A DNA stretch of 64,000 nucleotides. Source: Magicicada septendecula (lineage: Eukaryota; Arthropoda; Insecta; Hemiptera; Cicadidae). Shown here in pieces: positions 8,760 to 20,104 of the stretch. Position 1 is the first letter of the stretch; each line of letters starts with the position of its first letter. The DNA lies in NCBI GenBank assembly GCA_034769895.1, contig CM068372.1, forward strand, positions 381,939,910 to 382,003,909, given 5' to 3'. The notes under the pieces were generated by a model that ran no database searches, was not told where the DNA came from, and was given only the letters and a program-made list of their open reading frames with translations. Both the position numbers and the translations under genes were made by a program.

Positions 8760-9618
8760 CTCCATTTATCCCTGTACTTGGCGATCGATTACCATCGTTT
8801 TATTTTAAGTAAATTATCAGCATCCCTCGCCACTGCGTCAGTCCAGCGTTTCTTGGGTCTTCCGACAGGCCTTCTACCCTAGATTTGATTAAACAGTACC
8901 TTCCTAGGTATTCGGTTGCCTTCCATCCTAATGATGTGTCCTGCCTATTGCAATCTATGCAGTCGGATGGTGGTGGCAAGATCATTGTCTTTATACAGCT
9001 TGTATAGTTCCTCATTGTGACGCATTGTCTATATCCCATTGACTTGGATTGGTCCATATATTCTCCTAAAAATTCTCCTTTCATAAGTATTGACCATGTT
9101 AGCGGGTAGTTTGTTCAAAGTCCATGTCTCGCTGACATATGTTATCACCGGTCTAATAATAACTTTATATAATGTGACCTTGGACTGATGGTGGATTTTC
9201 CTTGTCTTGAATATAGATGTCATCGAAGCATATGCTCTATTTGCGCCCTGTATCCTTTTTTCTTACTTCGTTTATTTCTTCATTATCTTCTGTCATCCAG
9301 CATCCCAAATATTTAAACTGATTAACTGTTTCCAGGTTTAGTGGTTCGATTTCTAAGTGTTCAGGTTTTCTGGTTTTCCTTCGAGTGGTGATCATAACCT
9401 TACGTGTATCAACCTGTAATCCTATCTCTTCTGCTTCACCTTTGAGTTCCTTGAAGATCTCTTTTGCTCTCCCTTGCCATAATATTGATATCATCTGCAT
9501 ATCCTACGATCTGGACCATTTTATGTTCTAATGTTGAATTCGTATCAATTGTCAATTTTATGATCACATATTCAAGTGCTAAGTTGAATAGGGTTGGTGC
9601 CAGGCCATGGTACTTCAC
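8760..9618 (-). mobile_element. LINE family E, reverse transcriptase 3' half
   Basis: Read right to left, three overlapping frames give a connected RT. The first (9618-9436) has LAPTLFNLALEYV and the catalytic loop GYADDINIMARES. The next (9500-9237) has EIFKELKGEAEEIGLQVDT and NQFKYLGCWMTEDNEEINE. The third (9223-9029) has TLYKVIIRPVITYVSETWTL and ERRIFRRIYGPIQVNG. A last, more decayed frame to about 8800 is the RT tail. Frame changes between segments show it is inactive. The catalytic DD pair itself is intact. The upstream palm and endonuclease domains are missing, so the copy is 5' truncated. Confidence 0.82.
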
Positions 9619-9624
9619 CTATTT

Positions 9625-10136
9625 GGCCTCAGTATTGTGAAACATAGGTATGGAGACGTTTCGGCCCATTAACGCAGTCGACAGATACAAACGTCTCGTC
9701 AGCCGTATCTACAGCAAAACCAATTCATTTCCAAGCGTTTCCCATTTCGTGTCTTCACACTGCCGACGACAGCAATAATAATAATAATAACAAAGCAAAA
9801 CCAAAGGAACGATCAAAGGCCGCGAAGGCAATTAACGCCGGCAGCACGTAAACATCGCCGGTACACGCGATGGGGCGAAACCACATATGGTTCTGACTCA
9901 CATGTACCTGTGTATCTCACACACACACACTTTAATTAAGACATAAAAACGGAACGTATCGTATGCAAATAATATCGTTTGTAGTTTCCTTCTTCTGCTA
10001 CAATATTATTATGACTACGGTTATTACTATTATTTATATTATTATTATTATGACGTGTTGAGGAGGAAAACCGTCGAGTTCCATATTTAGGTGCGGCACA
10101 CCGGCAACAAAGGGATATCTGACCGGTACATTCTGA
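9625..10136. other. no gene; short AAT and AC repeats
   Basis: An AAT run lies at about 9773-9790 and a short AC run at about 9918-9931. Near 9651-9700 GACGTTTCGGCC resembles the tail of Penelope termini, but the CTGANGA block is not recognisable. Confidence 0.45.
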
Positions 10137-10362
10137 GAATTACTGTAATAAGATTATAACGTTGTGTAGTTATCGTCTTGTTAAATGAGTTTAGAGCAAA
10201 AAGTAGTTTTGTAATATGAAAATTAAAAAAAAAAAAAATGAATAACGCATGGAAACAAGGAGTGTTTGTTCATCGTATAACCTGTACACTAATCCGGCGA
10301 TGCTGCAGCTGGCTGGCGTCCAGATAGGCGGAACTGCTTCCCTTCGGCTAACGAGCACTCCC

Positions 10363-10402
<40 letters not shown>

Positions 10403-10905
10403 ATTGCTATTTGAATTAGTAAGTGGATGTACAAGATCTTATACAGAACACCAGCCAGATCCGAGAAATACGAACAAAGAGGATTAATTACGCCAGTTGC
10501 ACTGTTTAACTGCACCCGCATATAACTCTTTTAGTTCAACTGTTCTTTGCAAATTATAATTTATTTTAGTTAAAATATTACGTATTTTTCTTTCATTTGA
10601 AGATATCACAAGACAACCCCGTATTGACAAAACAATTTTTATCGCATAAATAAAAAAACGGGTTTCAGGAAGGGCAGATCATTTTTACATTGTATCTTCA
10701 CAACAATCGAGGTCTTCGAAAAGCACAGAGAATGTCAGTTGCCCACGTATATAGCTTCCACTGTAGAAAGGCATTTGATAAGAGTGAATAAGGGCAGGTT
10801 TTGGACAATAATCTCGAAGAAAGGGATCCCATAACACATGCTTAGAGACATAGAAAGTCTTTATATGGAAACAAAATCCTAATTGAGACAAGAAGACCTA
10901 AGTGT
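10137..10905 (+). mobile_element. LINE family A, inverted second copy
   Basis: This is the reverse complement of about 1900-2893, minus the 5S-headed insertion. In the same order it carries the CA microsatellite, the conserved segment around CTGCAGCTGGCTGGCGTCC and, at 10740-10900, a frameshifted RT motif-A region (GTATATAGCTTCCACTGTAG against GCATAGCTTGCATCGACTGTAG-like text in the first copy). It shows the uninterrupted target site used by the 5S insertion. Confidence 0.8.
10364..10402. repeat. (CA)n microsatellite inside LINE A
   Basis: About 19 CA units, the counterpart of the TG run at 2629-2677 in the inverted copy. Confidence 0.95.
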
Positions 10906-10989
10906 CAGAAAAAATCCTAATTGAGTGTCAGACTGAGAGAAATGTTAATACAAATCCTAATGGTTGGAATGTTAATGTTTATTGCATGG

Positions 10990-11355
10990 TCGTCTGCTAC
11001 ACAAACAGTAGCGTGGCGTCCATGTAACCGCTGCCCATGTAACCATCGGCAACAGTACTGGAAATGAGAGAAAACAATATTAATTATATTACAGAACAAA
11101 TACTATAGTTATTGAACAATTTGAAATACGAACAATATTAGTAGAGAAACTTGAAGAAAAAGCATTGCTTTCGAACTACTGGGCACTTGCACCGTCTTGT
11201 GTTGCCGGCTCGGACATCGGCAATGTTTTACTTGTCACTGTACAAGTACTGTACTGCGGTGGGGGAGGGGGGACACATTCGTCCACCCAATGTGTTGCCG
11301 GTGTATAAAGCGGCAAAACGCTCAGTTAGCAGCTATGTTCGTTTTTGGAACCGAC
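10990..11355 (+). repeat. dispersed repeat, partner of 16725-17040
   Basis: About 350 bp recur in inverted orientation at 16725-17040. Matching landmarks include AGTAGCGTGGC at the left end, a CAATATTAGTAG-AACTTGAAG stretch, GTCCACCCAATGTGTTGCCG and TAGCTATGTTCG-like text at the right end. No coding segment is seen. A non-autonomous transposon is likely, but I could not identify terminal repeats. Confidence 0.65.
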
Positions 11356-11384
11356 TAAGTACCTATTTTAAGGCACAGATTTTA

Positions 11385-11705
11385 AAAGTTTAGGCGTTAC
11401 ACTTAACAAGCAAGGTAACAGCTGTCACGAGATAAGGGAAAGAATAAACAGAAGTAGAGAAATGATAAAAGAGTTTAATTCCATCTTGTGAGACAAAACA
11501 ATAAAAAATCTGTGGGAGAAAATATAGGCAAACAAAAGTACAAAGTTTAATGGCTCTCGGAGCCCAAAAACGTGGGATAAAAATGATAAAAGAGTTTAAT
11601 TCCATCTTGTGAGACAAAACAATAAAAAATCTGTGGGAGAAAATATAGGCAAACAAAAGTACAAAGTTTAATGACTCTCGGAGCCCAAAAACGTGGGATA
11701 CGAGA
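11385..11705 (+). mobile_element. LINE family B fragment with internal tandem duplication
   Basis: The plus strand reads SLGVTLNKQGNSCHEIRERI then NRSREMIKEFNSIL, a stop and DKTIKNLWEK. This is the segment downstream of the RT active site in family B (compare 13100-13000 on the minus strand). The second half is a 121-bp tandem repeat. 5' and 3' parts are missing. Confidence 0.72.
11461..11700. repeat. 121-bp tandem duplication
   Basis: Two units (11461-11579 and 11582-11700) differ at one position (TGGCTC against TGACTC). The duplication happened inside the LINE B fragment, after it had acquired its stop codon. Confidence 0.95.
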
Positions 11706-12463
11706 AACAAGAATAGAAATAAATTGGTGATGACAGAGACAGACTTCGTAACTTGTAGTGGTAGAGTATCAAGGTTAGAGCAAACAAGGTTTCCTCAAAA
11801 CGTTGAGACGCATAGAATTTATGAAACTGTAGAAAATAATCCTGAATTTCTCATTTGTCCTGAGGAAAATGGGGGTCCTGCGTTCAAGCCAGACTCTCCT
11901 CGCTAGTTACGCCACTGGCAGTGTTATCACTACTGGTAAAATTTATTTTTCAGTAGCCGCGTTCCATTAAATTTCTCTCCACTCTTGCACTGTTATGCAA
12001 GCGGTTCAATTACATAATTATATAATAATAGTTATACAACTATTTGTCAGTGTTACGAAATAAGTAGTTGTTACGCGGGGACAGGTACGTGAATATCGAC
12101 ACAACAGCTCGCATTGTTGTGCCGGAACAATGACGACTGGATCGTCCCATTGCGGAAATGAAAACGTGTTCTTCCATTTAGCTGACAGTGGCGGCAAACA
12201 ATCAATATACCAATTATGGAGCTCATCTTTTATCGAAATAAGAATTACCACTGCCACCGCGATCGCTGCCAATCACTTTCCCCCGTGCACTGAACGGTTA
12301 CAGCGAAACTGGTATACGTATTTGTGAATTTTTACTATATATATATTCAATCACTTTCTACTACAGTCCGTTTCTTGATGTATATAATACATTTAATATT
12401 TATAATGAATTTACCTCAAGATATTTTTTTCCTTCCTTCCTTCAAGGAATTCATTATAAATAA

Positions 12464-12467
<4 letters not shown>
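11706..12467. other. no recognisable feature
   Basis: Mixed composition, with short frames such as 11724-11906 and 12130-12327 that lack any recognisable domain or codon pattern. Confidence 0.4.

Positions 12468-12511
<44 letters not shown>
12468..12511. repeat. (TA)n microsatellite
   Basis: About 21 TA units, next to TTCC and AAAT runs. Confidence 0.95.
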
Positions 12512-12559
12512 CGGATCTTTACAGCTGTCGCCGTTTCTCCGTCCCCAACTTCCATTGTA

Positions 12560-13220
12560 ACCTATCGTAGCATGTAAGTTCTAAATTTCTCGCAACCAAT
12601 TGCTTCCGCTACGTCATCTCGCCAACTCCTCCGTGGACGTCCTCTTTTCCTCCTCACCGGTGGTATCCATTCCAGTATTTTGCGGGGGCCATCGGTCATC
12701 TTCCATTCTCTTCACATGCCCAAACCAAGTCAATTGTCTTCTTTCTATTTCATCTATTATTGTCCTGTCAATATTCATCTCGGCTCCAATGATCTCATTT
12801 CTAAGCCTATCTAATTTTGATCTCCTATAACTCCTCCGTGAGAAGTCCATTTCCGTTGTCATCAGTGTTTTCTTATTTACGTTTGAAACGTTCCAAACTT
12901 CTGCTCCATAAAGGATTACACTTCGCACCATGCTATTATATATGTTTCTTTGTATTTCTGGTTATACTCCTTTCCCATAGAAGCGAATTCAACGTTCTTA
13001 TAACGGTTCGCCCCTTGTTAACACGTTCTTGAATTTCATCTTTGCTGGTTCCCTGTTTGTTGAAAATAACGCCTAAGTATTTACCTTTTTCAACACCTCT
13101 TATCCTGTCCACATCCAATTTTAAGTCCTTAACTTCTTCGTTGCCCACTATCAGGTACTCACATTTTGTCATGTTCATCGTCAAACCAGCTGCGTCATAT
13201 TCTACGATATTTATCTGCAT
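12560..13220 (-). mobile_element. LINE family B, RT tail to 3' end
   Basis: Two adjoining minus-strand frames. The first (13220-12936) contains GLTMNMTKCEYLIVGNEE and GKYLGVIFNKQGTSKDEIQE, the region after the RT catalytic loop. The second (12931-12614) reads VILYGAEVWNVSNVNKK, then DRLRNEIIGAEMNIDRT and IERRQLTWFGHVKRMEDDRW, the usual C-terminus of this LINE type. One frameshift separates them. The catalytic YADD region is not present, so the copy is 5' truncated. Confidence 0.8.
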
Positions 13221-13305
13221 TAATTAAAAAAAAGTTAGGTGCAGGACAGTAGCCAGACTTTTTAAGGAGACCAGGTCGTGAAAAATTTCAAAAAATGCGA
13301 TTATT

Positions 13306-13311
<6 letters not shown>

Positions 13312-13401
<90 letters not shown>
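13312..13401. repeat. (TG)n microsatellite, 90 bp
   Basis: About 45 uninterrupted TG units. Confidence 0.97.
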
Positions 13402-13404
<3 letters not shown>

Positions 13405-14655
13405 GATTGGAAGTGACGTTTGCAACAGTAAATAAATTTTATCGAAACGTTAGTTGGAAGACTTGTGTGGTTTTGAAGTTCGTGGTTGTACTTAAAAAAA
13501 AATAATAATAATTACAACCTGCAAAGTAATTTACCATGTTCTTTGTGCAGTTGTTCGACCTATGCGTTAACAGTCTCCTCATGTGATTACTTAAAAAGTA
13601 GGAGTAATATGTTTACTCTGACTTGTACAACACGCTTAAATTAAATGTACTCACTATAAAATAAACACTTTCCTCGCCAATTTAGAACACACTGTACCTA
13701 TACACACAAGAGAATCCTGATAAGGAGACTCTTTCTTCTCTTTTGCTGCAAAGAAAGAATGTAGTCAAGAGTTAGAAAAAGACGGAGAGGGAGAGAGAGA
13801 GAGAGAGAGAGCGAGAAAGGGAAAGAAGAAAACTCGATTAGATTTATAAAGTAAAATAACCTAGTAATTCGAAAGGCGTACAAGAGTAGGAAATTCAATT
13901 TGCCGGCCGGCCTTGTGCTGTTATCAGGGCCTCAACAGCCCACCCTTAATGGATGTGTCACATTGTTTCCGTCAATTTCCTTCGACTCAAGTGTCTTCCA
14001 ACCAACCCTCTGCGCCACCCCCCTAAAACTTGCCTCACTTTGTCCGTCCTTTTCTCACCGGACCGGAATGGGGGGGGGGTTGCGCTCGCTCTCCCTAAAA
14101 TTTATCGCACTTCTACTACCCTTCACTCACCAACCCTCTCACTCGTGTTACACGTTATTCTTGCAGTCAATATATCTAACACTACGAACCGTTCCTCATC
14201 CCCCTCGTCCCTCCGTAGATACGGGTGTCTTATCTAGAACGCACACACACACACACACACACAATCAGTAAATTACGAAATATGCCTCGTATATATACGG
14301 TTTCCAGTGTTTCAACCCGTTTGGTGGCTACTGTTTGAGAACCTTTTTCTTGGAACATATCACTCCGGTGTTTAGCAACTAGTGTTTCCAGTCATACTTA
14401 TGTTCTATGCGACATAACAGTGTCTTGACACACCAACATAGGCCAGCCAATATTGTTACAATATGCTACGACGGTATCATGATCGTCGCCTTTTAAAACG
14501 GTGGAATAAAATCATTGAATCTGTCTGTCTATCTTCCTCTCTCTCCCTCCCTCCATCCTCCTTGTCACTCTCCATCATGGTCAGGCTCATGACATATATG
14601 GTTGAATTTATACAGCTCCTTCACCATAACATTGTCTGTAATGTAAGACATATGA
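13402..14655. other. no gene; short GA, AC and CT-rich runs
   Basis: GA run at about 13789-13811, AC run at about 14240-14263 and a CT-rich tract at about 14515-14570. Frames at 13900-14271 are open because of a pyrimidine-rich strand and show no domain. Confidence 0.45.
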
Positions 14656-14659
14656 TAGC

Positions 14660-15140
14660 CAAGATATTAAAAATATCGAGGTTTCAGATGATGTGTGGCG
14701 TCGTACACGGAACGTGAGCAAAAAGACAAGGAAAGAGACAAGGCTTAAATTTTATAAAACAATGGCAGTGACTGTTTCACTATACGGATCTGAAAGATGG
14801 GTTACTACAAAGAACATTAAAAACCAGAATCAAACTTCAAAAATGAAATTTCTGAGAAGAACAAAGGGTTGCACGAGACAGGATCGTTTGCGTAATGAGG
14901 ATATTAGAGAAGGGCTACAGATATTCTCCATAAATGATAAAATCCAGGCTTATCGCAGGGAATGGTCGCAGCATCTGTACAGAATGAAGGATGGACGGCT
15001 ACCTAAGGTTGCGTTTCGATATAGATCCTTTGGTACAAGAGATGTAGGAATACCGAGAGCGAGATGGAGAGATACTCTGTGATGACGGAACAGGCAAACT
15101 GCCTACTACGTGAGGTGCAGAAGAATAAGAATAAGAAGAT
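14660..15140 (+). mobile_element. LINE family C, 3' end
   Basis: The plus-strand frame 14693-15082 is a clean RT tail: KETRLKFYKTMAVTVSLYGS, then KMKFLRRTKGCTRQDRLRNE, IREGLQIFSINDKIQ, YRREWSQHLYRMKDGRLPK and ending ARWRDTL. The 3' UTR is short and ends in an AAG/AAT trinucleotide-like tail (AAGAATAAGAATAAGAAGA). Only the last 130 codons are present. The frame is uninterrupted, so this copy may be fairly young. Confidence 0.82.
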
Positions 15141-15159
15141 ATTCAAAATTTCTGACCTG

Positions 15160-15325
15160 TTTCAGAACAGTACCATCTACAATAATTATTGCTCGTATGA
15201 GATCCAGCTCCATGAAGGTGCCACCTTGAACCTCACTCCTTGCTCCTCAACTTGAGCCTCACCTCGGTCTTCAGTGTGGAAATCTGTAATGCGAAATCCT
15301 GGCAGGTTTTACTCAATGATCATCG
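15160..15325 (-). mobile_element. LINE family A fragment
   Basis: The minus strand reads CQDFALQISTLKTEVRLKL, the same block as KDFGLLISTLKTKL in the first LINE A copy, followed by decayed sequence. It lies tail to tail with the plus-strand family C copy. Confidence 0.6.
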
Positions 15326-15855
15326 TCATCATGACAAACGAAACAAAATTTGTTCCGCTCAGCTGATCATTGATTAAGCTGCTCACCGACAGTCAATTGG
15401 CACGGTGCCACCCTTACACAACGTGCTAATCTCTACCTGTAGATTGCTTTTGTTTAGACAATTTCCATAGGGTTCGCATCACCATTAAACACGTGTTCTA
15501 TATCTGAAATCTGTGACGGAATATTTATGTTAACTTGTCGAAATCGGACGTAAGCCGTCAATGAATTTATTTACATATCTATCCGCTGCATACACAGGAA
15601 ATCGTTGGCCATCCTCAGCGTATTCTAACACAAACCCTAACGAATAAAAATTAACATAAACAATGTGCTATCACTCTACGAATCCAGTAGAATAAAGTAC
15701 ACACAAACACACAGTGGCCGAAATTAGATTTCTCAGGATATACTATTGAAAATTCAAAAGAAATGTCTATACACGACATGAGCTGAATATATGAGTATAT
15801 TTGATAGGATTGATCAATATCGGCTAAAATGATTGGAGTGATTGATCTCCGGCGA
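15326..15855. other. no recognisable feature
   Basis: I see nothing that resembles a gene or known element. Confidence 0.4.
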
Positions 15856-15859
15856 AATG

Positions 15860-16436
15860 ACCGAAATGTTCTCCGGTGGCGCGGACCAGTGGGCTGTGCG
15901 AGACGAAGGGCATGCCCGTCGCCCGCTCGTGTACTGCGTCCCGTGCTTCAGATAGAGCTCCTGCCGCAGGGACGATAGATGGGGTCTGGATTAAGGGTGT
16001 GGCCTGCTACCGGCCGTAGGTTTTCAATTAATTAATTGGGGGTGAGAGTACGCCGAGGCCGGGTCCAAGATTCTCCTGGCACAGATTGTTAGCGACCGAG
16101 GACGCTAATGAGGTGGTTGCCCCGAAATCGGGCGGAGCGACGATAAAATTTGCGGGACAGTGTCCGTATAGTGGCGTCCAGGGAACGGACACGGAGGGAG
16201 TCACGGATGGTTTTGTTTGAGGTCAGATAGTGGGCTTTGCACGCCAAGCGCAATCTTCGGTCAAGGAGAGACTGAAGCTTTCGCTTATGGGTCGTGGCCA
16301 AGTAGCCCCATACAGGGATCGCGTAGGTAACCAGATCTCCGGTTGGGTGCCCGAAGGGGCGTTGGAGTAACTGACCAGGCCGAGGAGAATCCGCCACAGA
16401 ACTAACGTCGTTTGCAGTGGCATGGTGTGGGTACAT
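15860..16436 (-). mobile_element. Jockey-like LINE 3' end
   Basis: The minus-strand frame 16436-16089 reads LVTYAIPVWGYLATTHKRKL, then LLDRRLRLACKAHYLTSNK, TIRTLSRKFYRRSARFRGN and HLISVLGR. This is the C-terminus of Jockey-type RTs, where TYASPVWGYAAKTH and a later FYDRL motif are usual. Only the last 115 residues are open. The 3' UTR runs to about 15860. A rearranged second copy lies at 54757-55075 on the plus strand and shares UTR text such as GCGGGCGACGGGC. Confidence 0.78.
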
Positions 16437-16724
16437 AACAGATGTTGCCGGTTGTGATAGGCCTAAAACTTAGCCTAAAAATTACTTCGAATTTTTTCTA
16501 GTACCGAGTGTTGTTTCTAGAGCCAAAATTTTTTTAATAATATTTTCTATCACTCGATAGCAGAAGAAGAGGGTCCCGGTTTAACGGGATCTGACTCCAT
16601 TATATTTACGCAGAATAAATCAGGACACAAATAATCGAATTAAAAATAATAAAAACAATCAGAGAAACACACGACTAAACGAAAAAAAACAAATAGGTAG
16701 GTAGTAACTCGTGCACGTCGATTC

Positions 16725-17040
16725 CGAAAACGAACATAGCTGGTAACTAAGCGTTTTGTCGGTTTATACAGCGGCAACACATTGGGTGGACGAATGGGTG
16801 TCCCCCCCCCCTACAGATTGTACGTTGACAACTACTACGAGGTCAATGACCATACGCAGTAAAGGACTGCCGATGTCGCCAGTGCACTAATTATGTGCTC
16901 AGCAATGCTACGCTTTTCTTCAAGTTTCCCTACTAATATTGTTCGGATTTAAAATTATTCAGTAACCAAAGTATTTCCGGCAACAGCGGTTACATGGAAG
17001 CCACGCTACTGGTCGTTTGTAAACTTTCTACTCCATTCGT
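16725..17040 (-). repeat. dispersed repeat, partner of 10990-11355
   Basis: The inverted copy of the repeat at 10990-11355, slightly shorter and diverged. It ends at GGAAGCCACGCTACTGG, the complement of the left-end text of the partner. Confidence 0.65.
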
Positions 17041-17072
17041 ACACTTTCTGCAGTGACAGACATACATCACCA

Positions 17073-17225
17073 TACTGAAGTTTCAAGCAGTCTCAAGGCG
17101 GTATCATACAGGCGGTTAGATTCTAAGTTCAATTGTTCATTCAAAACAAGCTCGCGACTGCTATCATTACTGTATGCATTATAAATTTCAAGCTCTTCCA
17201 AGGCATTCATAACCGCCTTGAGACT
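17073..17225 (-). pseudogene. Penelope-like element, C-terminal fragment
   Basis: A clean minus-strand frame of 50 codons contains ALEELEIYNAYSNDSS then VLNEQLNLESNRLYDTALRL and a stop. It matches the last segment of Penelope proteins just after the GIY-YIG endonuclease, where (L/V)EE(F/L)EIY, LNEQL and LYD are conserved (compare 44040-44196 and 37555-37683). The endonuclease itself is missing. Confidence 0.75.
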
Positions 17226-17375
17226 GATCAACAATATCCTATCAGTAGCAGACAGTACCTGAATGGGTGCGCACCCAACAACAAGTGCACATAATATGCT
17301 TATATCTGAATTTTATTTTTGACAAACACGTTTCTTGTGTGATGTGTGTGTTTTTAAGTTTTTAAATTTTAACGT

Positions 17376-17500
17376 CTGATGATGAGGTATATGCCTTGAA
17401 ACGCGTAACGCAAACCAAATTGAGAAGTCACACGGCGGACCGAATATAAGGTAATAATTTACTATAATTATAAAAGTGACTTGGATATAAACACGAAATT
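17376..17500 (+). ncRNA. hammerhead-like core in a Penelope terminus
   Basis: CTGATGA at 17376-17382, an unpaired T, stem II GAGG-TATATG-CCTT, then GAAACGCGTAACGC. Downstream text (AAGTCACACGGCGGACCGAA and GTGACTTGGATA) resembles that following the cores at 5211 and 44356, so it is a Penelope terminal repeat. The coding fragment at 17073 points the other way. Confidence 0.45.
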
Positions 17501-18235
17501 GAATGTTAAAATAATTGGATGTTTTGGAGTTGTGTGTCCCGCAAGTAAGAAGTCTGTCAAACGTGAAACCTGAGACCTCACTGCTACAGTTTTCTGTGGA
17601 CAGTCGACAAACAAGTTTCCTGTGCCTGAAGAAAACTACGGCTGTCCTATTGACAGCAGTAGAGGGGGTGGGGGTGGAAGCCTTACTATACAACATGCAT
17701 TCAGCTTACTCTGGACCACGTAACAACGCCGTATGCCGGACTTGACGTAGCTTGGGCACGTCGTTAACATAGTCCGAGACGGTTAGACGGCTGAGGTAGG
17801 CCTACTCGAGCAGCGATGGCTCTCTCCTGGGATAGTGCACTCTCAAGCTATATAAAGCTGGCAATCAGATGAGACAGGTCCAGAAGTAGGATTCCTTTGT
17901 TTGTATACAGTAGGCCTATCCGATTTCCGAAGCTCGTATGAGTTCTGTAAGCTCATATATTTTTACTTAAGCAGGTTACTGGCCTGCTGTAGAACCCCCA
18001 AACTGGAGGACCAGGAACTTTGATTTCGGGCCGCTCTTTCCCTAGAGAGTTGCTTTCACCTCAGCTGACGAGCTCTCTTTGCCCGATCGCAGTAGACCAG
18101 TAGATCGCACTTAGCCCATGTGTGCAACCGTTGGCCTACTGTAGTAGGCTTCTCCCCCTCCACACTAGATGCACACCCTGCTGCCGATGCACACCATCCA
18201 GGCCGGCCCAGGACCCAGGGTACCCCCAGGCTGCC
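17501..18235. other. no gene; several TAGGCCTA octamers nearby
   Basis: Mixed DNA without recognisable coding sequence. TAGGCCTA occurs at 17797 and 17911. Confidence 0.4.
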
Positions 18236-18239
18236 CTGA

Positions 18240-18545
18240 CAGAAAATTCGGCTCTGGCAGCCGAAATGAAATTTCTAAGAGGGACGCAAGGTTGTTCTTT
18301 CTTGAATCGGAGAAGGACCGAGGATATTAGACGCGATTTAAACATTCTATCATTGCACCAGTAGATTGAAGACCACAGATGGAGATGGTGTGAACACTTG
18401 AATCGCATATCTGACATCCACCTACTTGTGGCTGCCTTGGGTTATCACGCTACTGGGAAGAGAGATGTCGGTATACCGAGGAGGATATTGGTTCCGTAAC
18501 AGGTCTAAGGCCTAGTCCTTGGAGTGGTGATGATGATGATGATGA
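18240..18545 (+). mobile_element. LINE family C, 3' end with GAT tail
   Basis: The plus strand reads LAAEMKFLRGTQGCSFLNRR then TEDIRRDLNILSLHQ, a stop, and EHLNRIS, the C-terminal pattern of family C. The 3' end finishes in GATGATGATGATGATGAC. Stops and missing motifs mark it as decayed. Confidence 0.7.
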
Positions 18546-18831
18546 CAGTAGGCCTATTGTAGCCTCTTCAGTCGCTTTATTCCACAATGTCCAATTATAA
18601 TCCGGTGGAGATAACGTTTCCTAGTAATTTGTTCTGTAAACATTAAGTAACTAACTGTTTTATTTCTTTTGGCGCACAACCATAGGTTCCAATCGTTTTC
18701 ATGACATGTTTACAACGCACTAACTCATTATGAAATGATAATTCGGACAGTGCAATGTGAAATGAGCTAAATATGTCGTGATAACATTATTATGTTTTGC
18801 CATACACGACCTGAAAGCAGCAGCCAATAAT

Positions 18832-18834
<3 letters not shown>

Positions 18835-18881
<47 letters not shown>
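18835..18881. repeat. (CT)n microsatellite
   Basis: About 23 CT units followed by GCGCGCGCG. Confidence 0.95.
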
Positions 18882-18889
<8 letters not shown>

Positions 18890-19119
18890 ACCGACCGAGC
18901 TGTGTTCTGCGTCCCGAGATGGGAAAAGATGACTGGCATTCAGGGCACAGACTCGCCATTGTATGTGTGTGAGTGAGCGCGCGCCCGGTCACGCAAAGGT
19001 CAACCTTGGGTCACTGGTTACGATCCATATATGGAACAAACCTCGCACAACTCCTGCCTGCTCTATACTACATCTGTCGAAGCACACACATACACACGCG
19101 CGTGCGCGATAACAATTAT

Positions 19120-19120
19120 T

Positions 19121-19165
<45 letters not shown>

Positions 19166-19255
19166 TTCTTCTTCTTCTTCTTCTTCTTCTTCTTCTTCTT
19201 CTTCTTCTTCTTCTTCTTCTTCTTCTTCTTCTTCTTCTTCTTCTTCTTCTTCTTC
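19120..19255. repeat. (GTC)n then (TTC)n compound microsatellite
   Basis: About 14 GTC units followed by about 30 TTC units. Poly-Lys, poly-Leu and poly-Phe frames across it are artefacts. Confidence 0.97.
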
Positions 19256-19840
19256 AACGGCGTGACAAGTTATTATATTGTCACGGTGAACGACTAATAA
19301 TTTTAAAAATTTTAGATTGCATTGTTAACATGCCGCGCACACGCACGCAATAGCAATAGCAATAACACAGCTGTTATTGTAATGGTGTCTGTTATTACGC
19401 GTGAGGCGTGACCGGCTCGAGGTCGGCAGCGAAATTTACAACTTTAATAACAACAACAGGACAAAGAATGACAGCAGGCCTGTACCCTGCTTTCGGACAT
19501 TCAAGATTGACACTCTCTATTCAAGTTTCGCTTTCGGACACCCTCTATTCAAGTTTCGAACTACAGCTACGGATTCTCGAACACTAATGGCGGTGTGAGG
19601 AAGTCAATAAGCGTTAAGACAAGTGTACATATTCGATATAATTCTCCCCACTATGGTTTTTCATAATTAATGTTACCCTGATTATGATGATTAACATTAT
19701 TTTTCTTTCATTAATTTATTAGACTTTGTTAAGTCTAACAAAAATAATAATTAATGATCGAGAACAGGTGGAGCTATATTAAATATTTGGGTCATAACTA
19801 TTGTCTGAAGCTCACACGGCCGGTGCCAATAAATTCTACA
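19256..19840. other. no gene; short internal direct repeat
   Basis: The phrase CTCTATTCAAGTTTCG occurs twice at about 19516-19560, once followed by CTTTCGGACAC. Nothing else is recognisable. Confidence 0.4.
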
Positions 19841-19894
19841 TTACGTCTAAAAACCGGGCTGTTTGGCCATGTTCGGTTGCTATTAAACGCTATC

Positions 19895-19937
19895 ACGTCG
19901 GCAACGTTTCGATTCGCCCTCGGGAATCTTCCTCAGG
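19895..19937 (-). ncRNA. hammerhead-ribozyme-like core
   Basis: The minus strand reads CTGAGGA, one A, stem II GATTC-CCGAGGGC-GAATC, then GAAACGTTG. The core blocks and a perfect 5-bp stem II are present. Confidence 0.45.
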
Positions 19938-20058
19938 CCGCCAAGAAGCGGCAGAGAGTAAAAAACACAATAGCGGCAGATGTACGCCGAATACTACTGC
20001 ATACCTGTATCAGGTAAAAGCAACCTTTGTGTTTTTACTCTCTGCCGCTTCTTGGCGG

Positions 20059-20104
20059 CCTGAGGGAGATTCCCGAGGGGGAATCGAAACGTTGCCGACG
20101 TGAT
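20059..20104 (+). ncRNA. hammerhead-ribozyme-like core, damaged partner
   Basis: The inverted partner of 19895-19937, but the core reads CTGAGGGA with an inserted G, so it is probably inactive. Stem II GATTCCC/GGGAATC and GAAACG are intact. Confidence 0.35.

Noticed and set aside
9645-9705. GACGTTTCGGCC as another hammerhead-like Penelope end
   Set aside because: The CTGANGA block is not recognisable and no stem II closes. Only the GAAACGTC part is present.
13900-14271. 123-codon frame as a gene
   Set aside because: It is a pyrimidine-rich strand that lacks stops by composition, ends in an AC microsatellite and has no domain.
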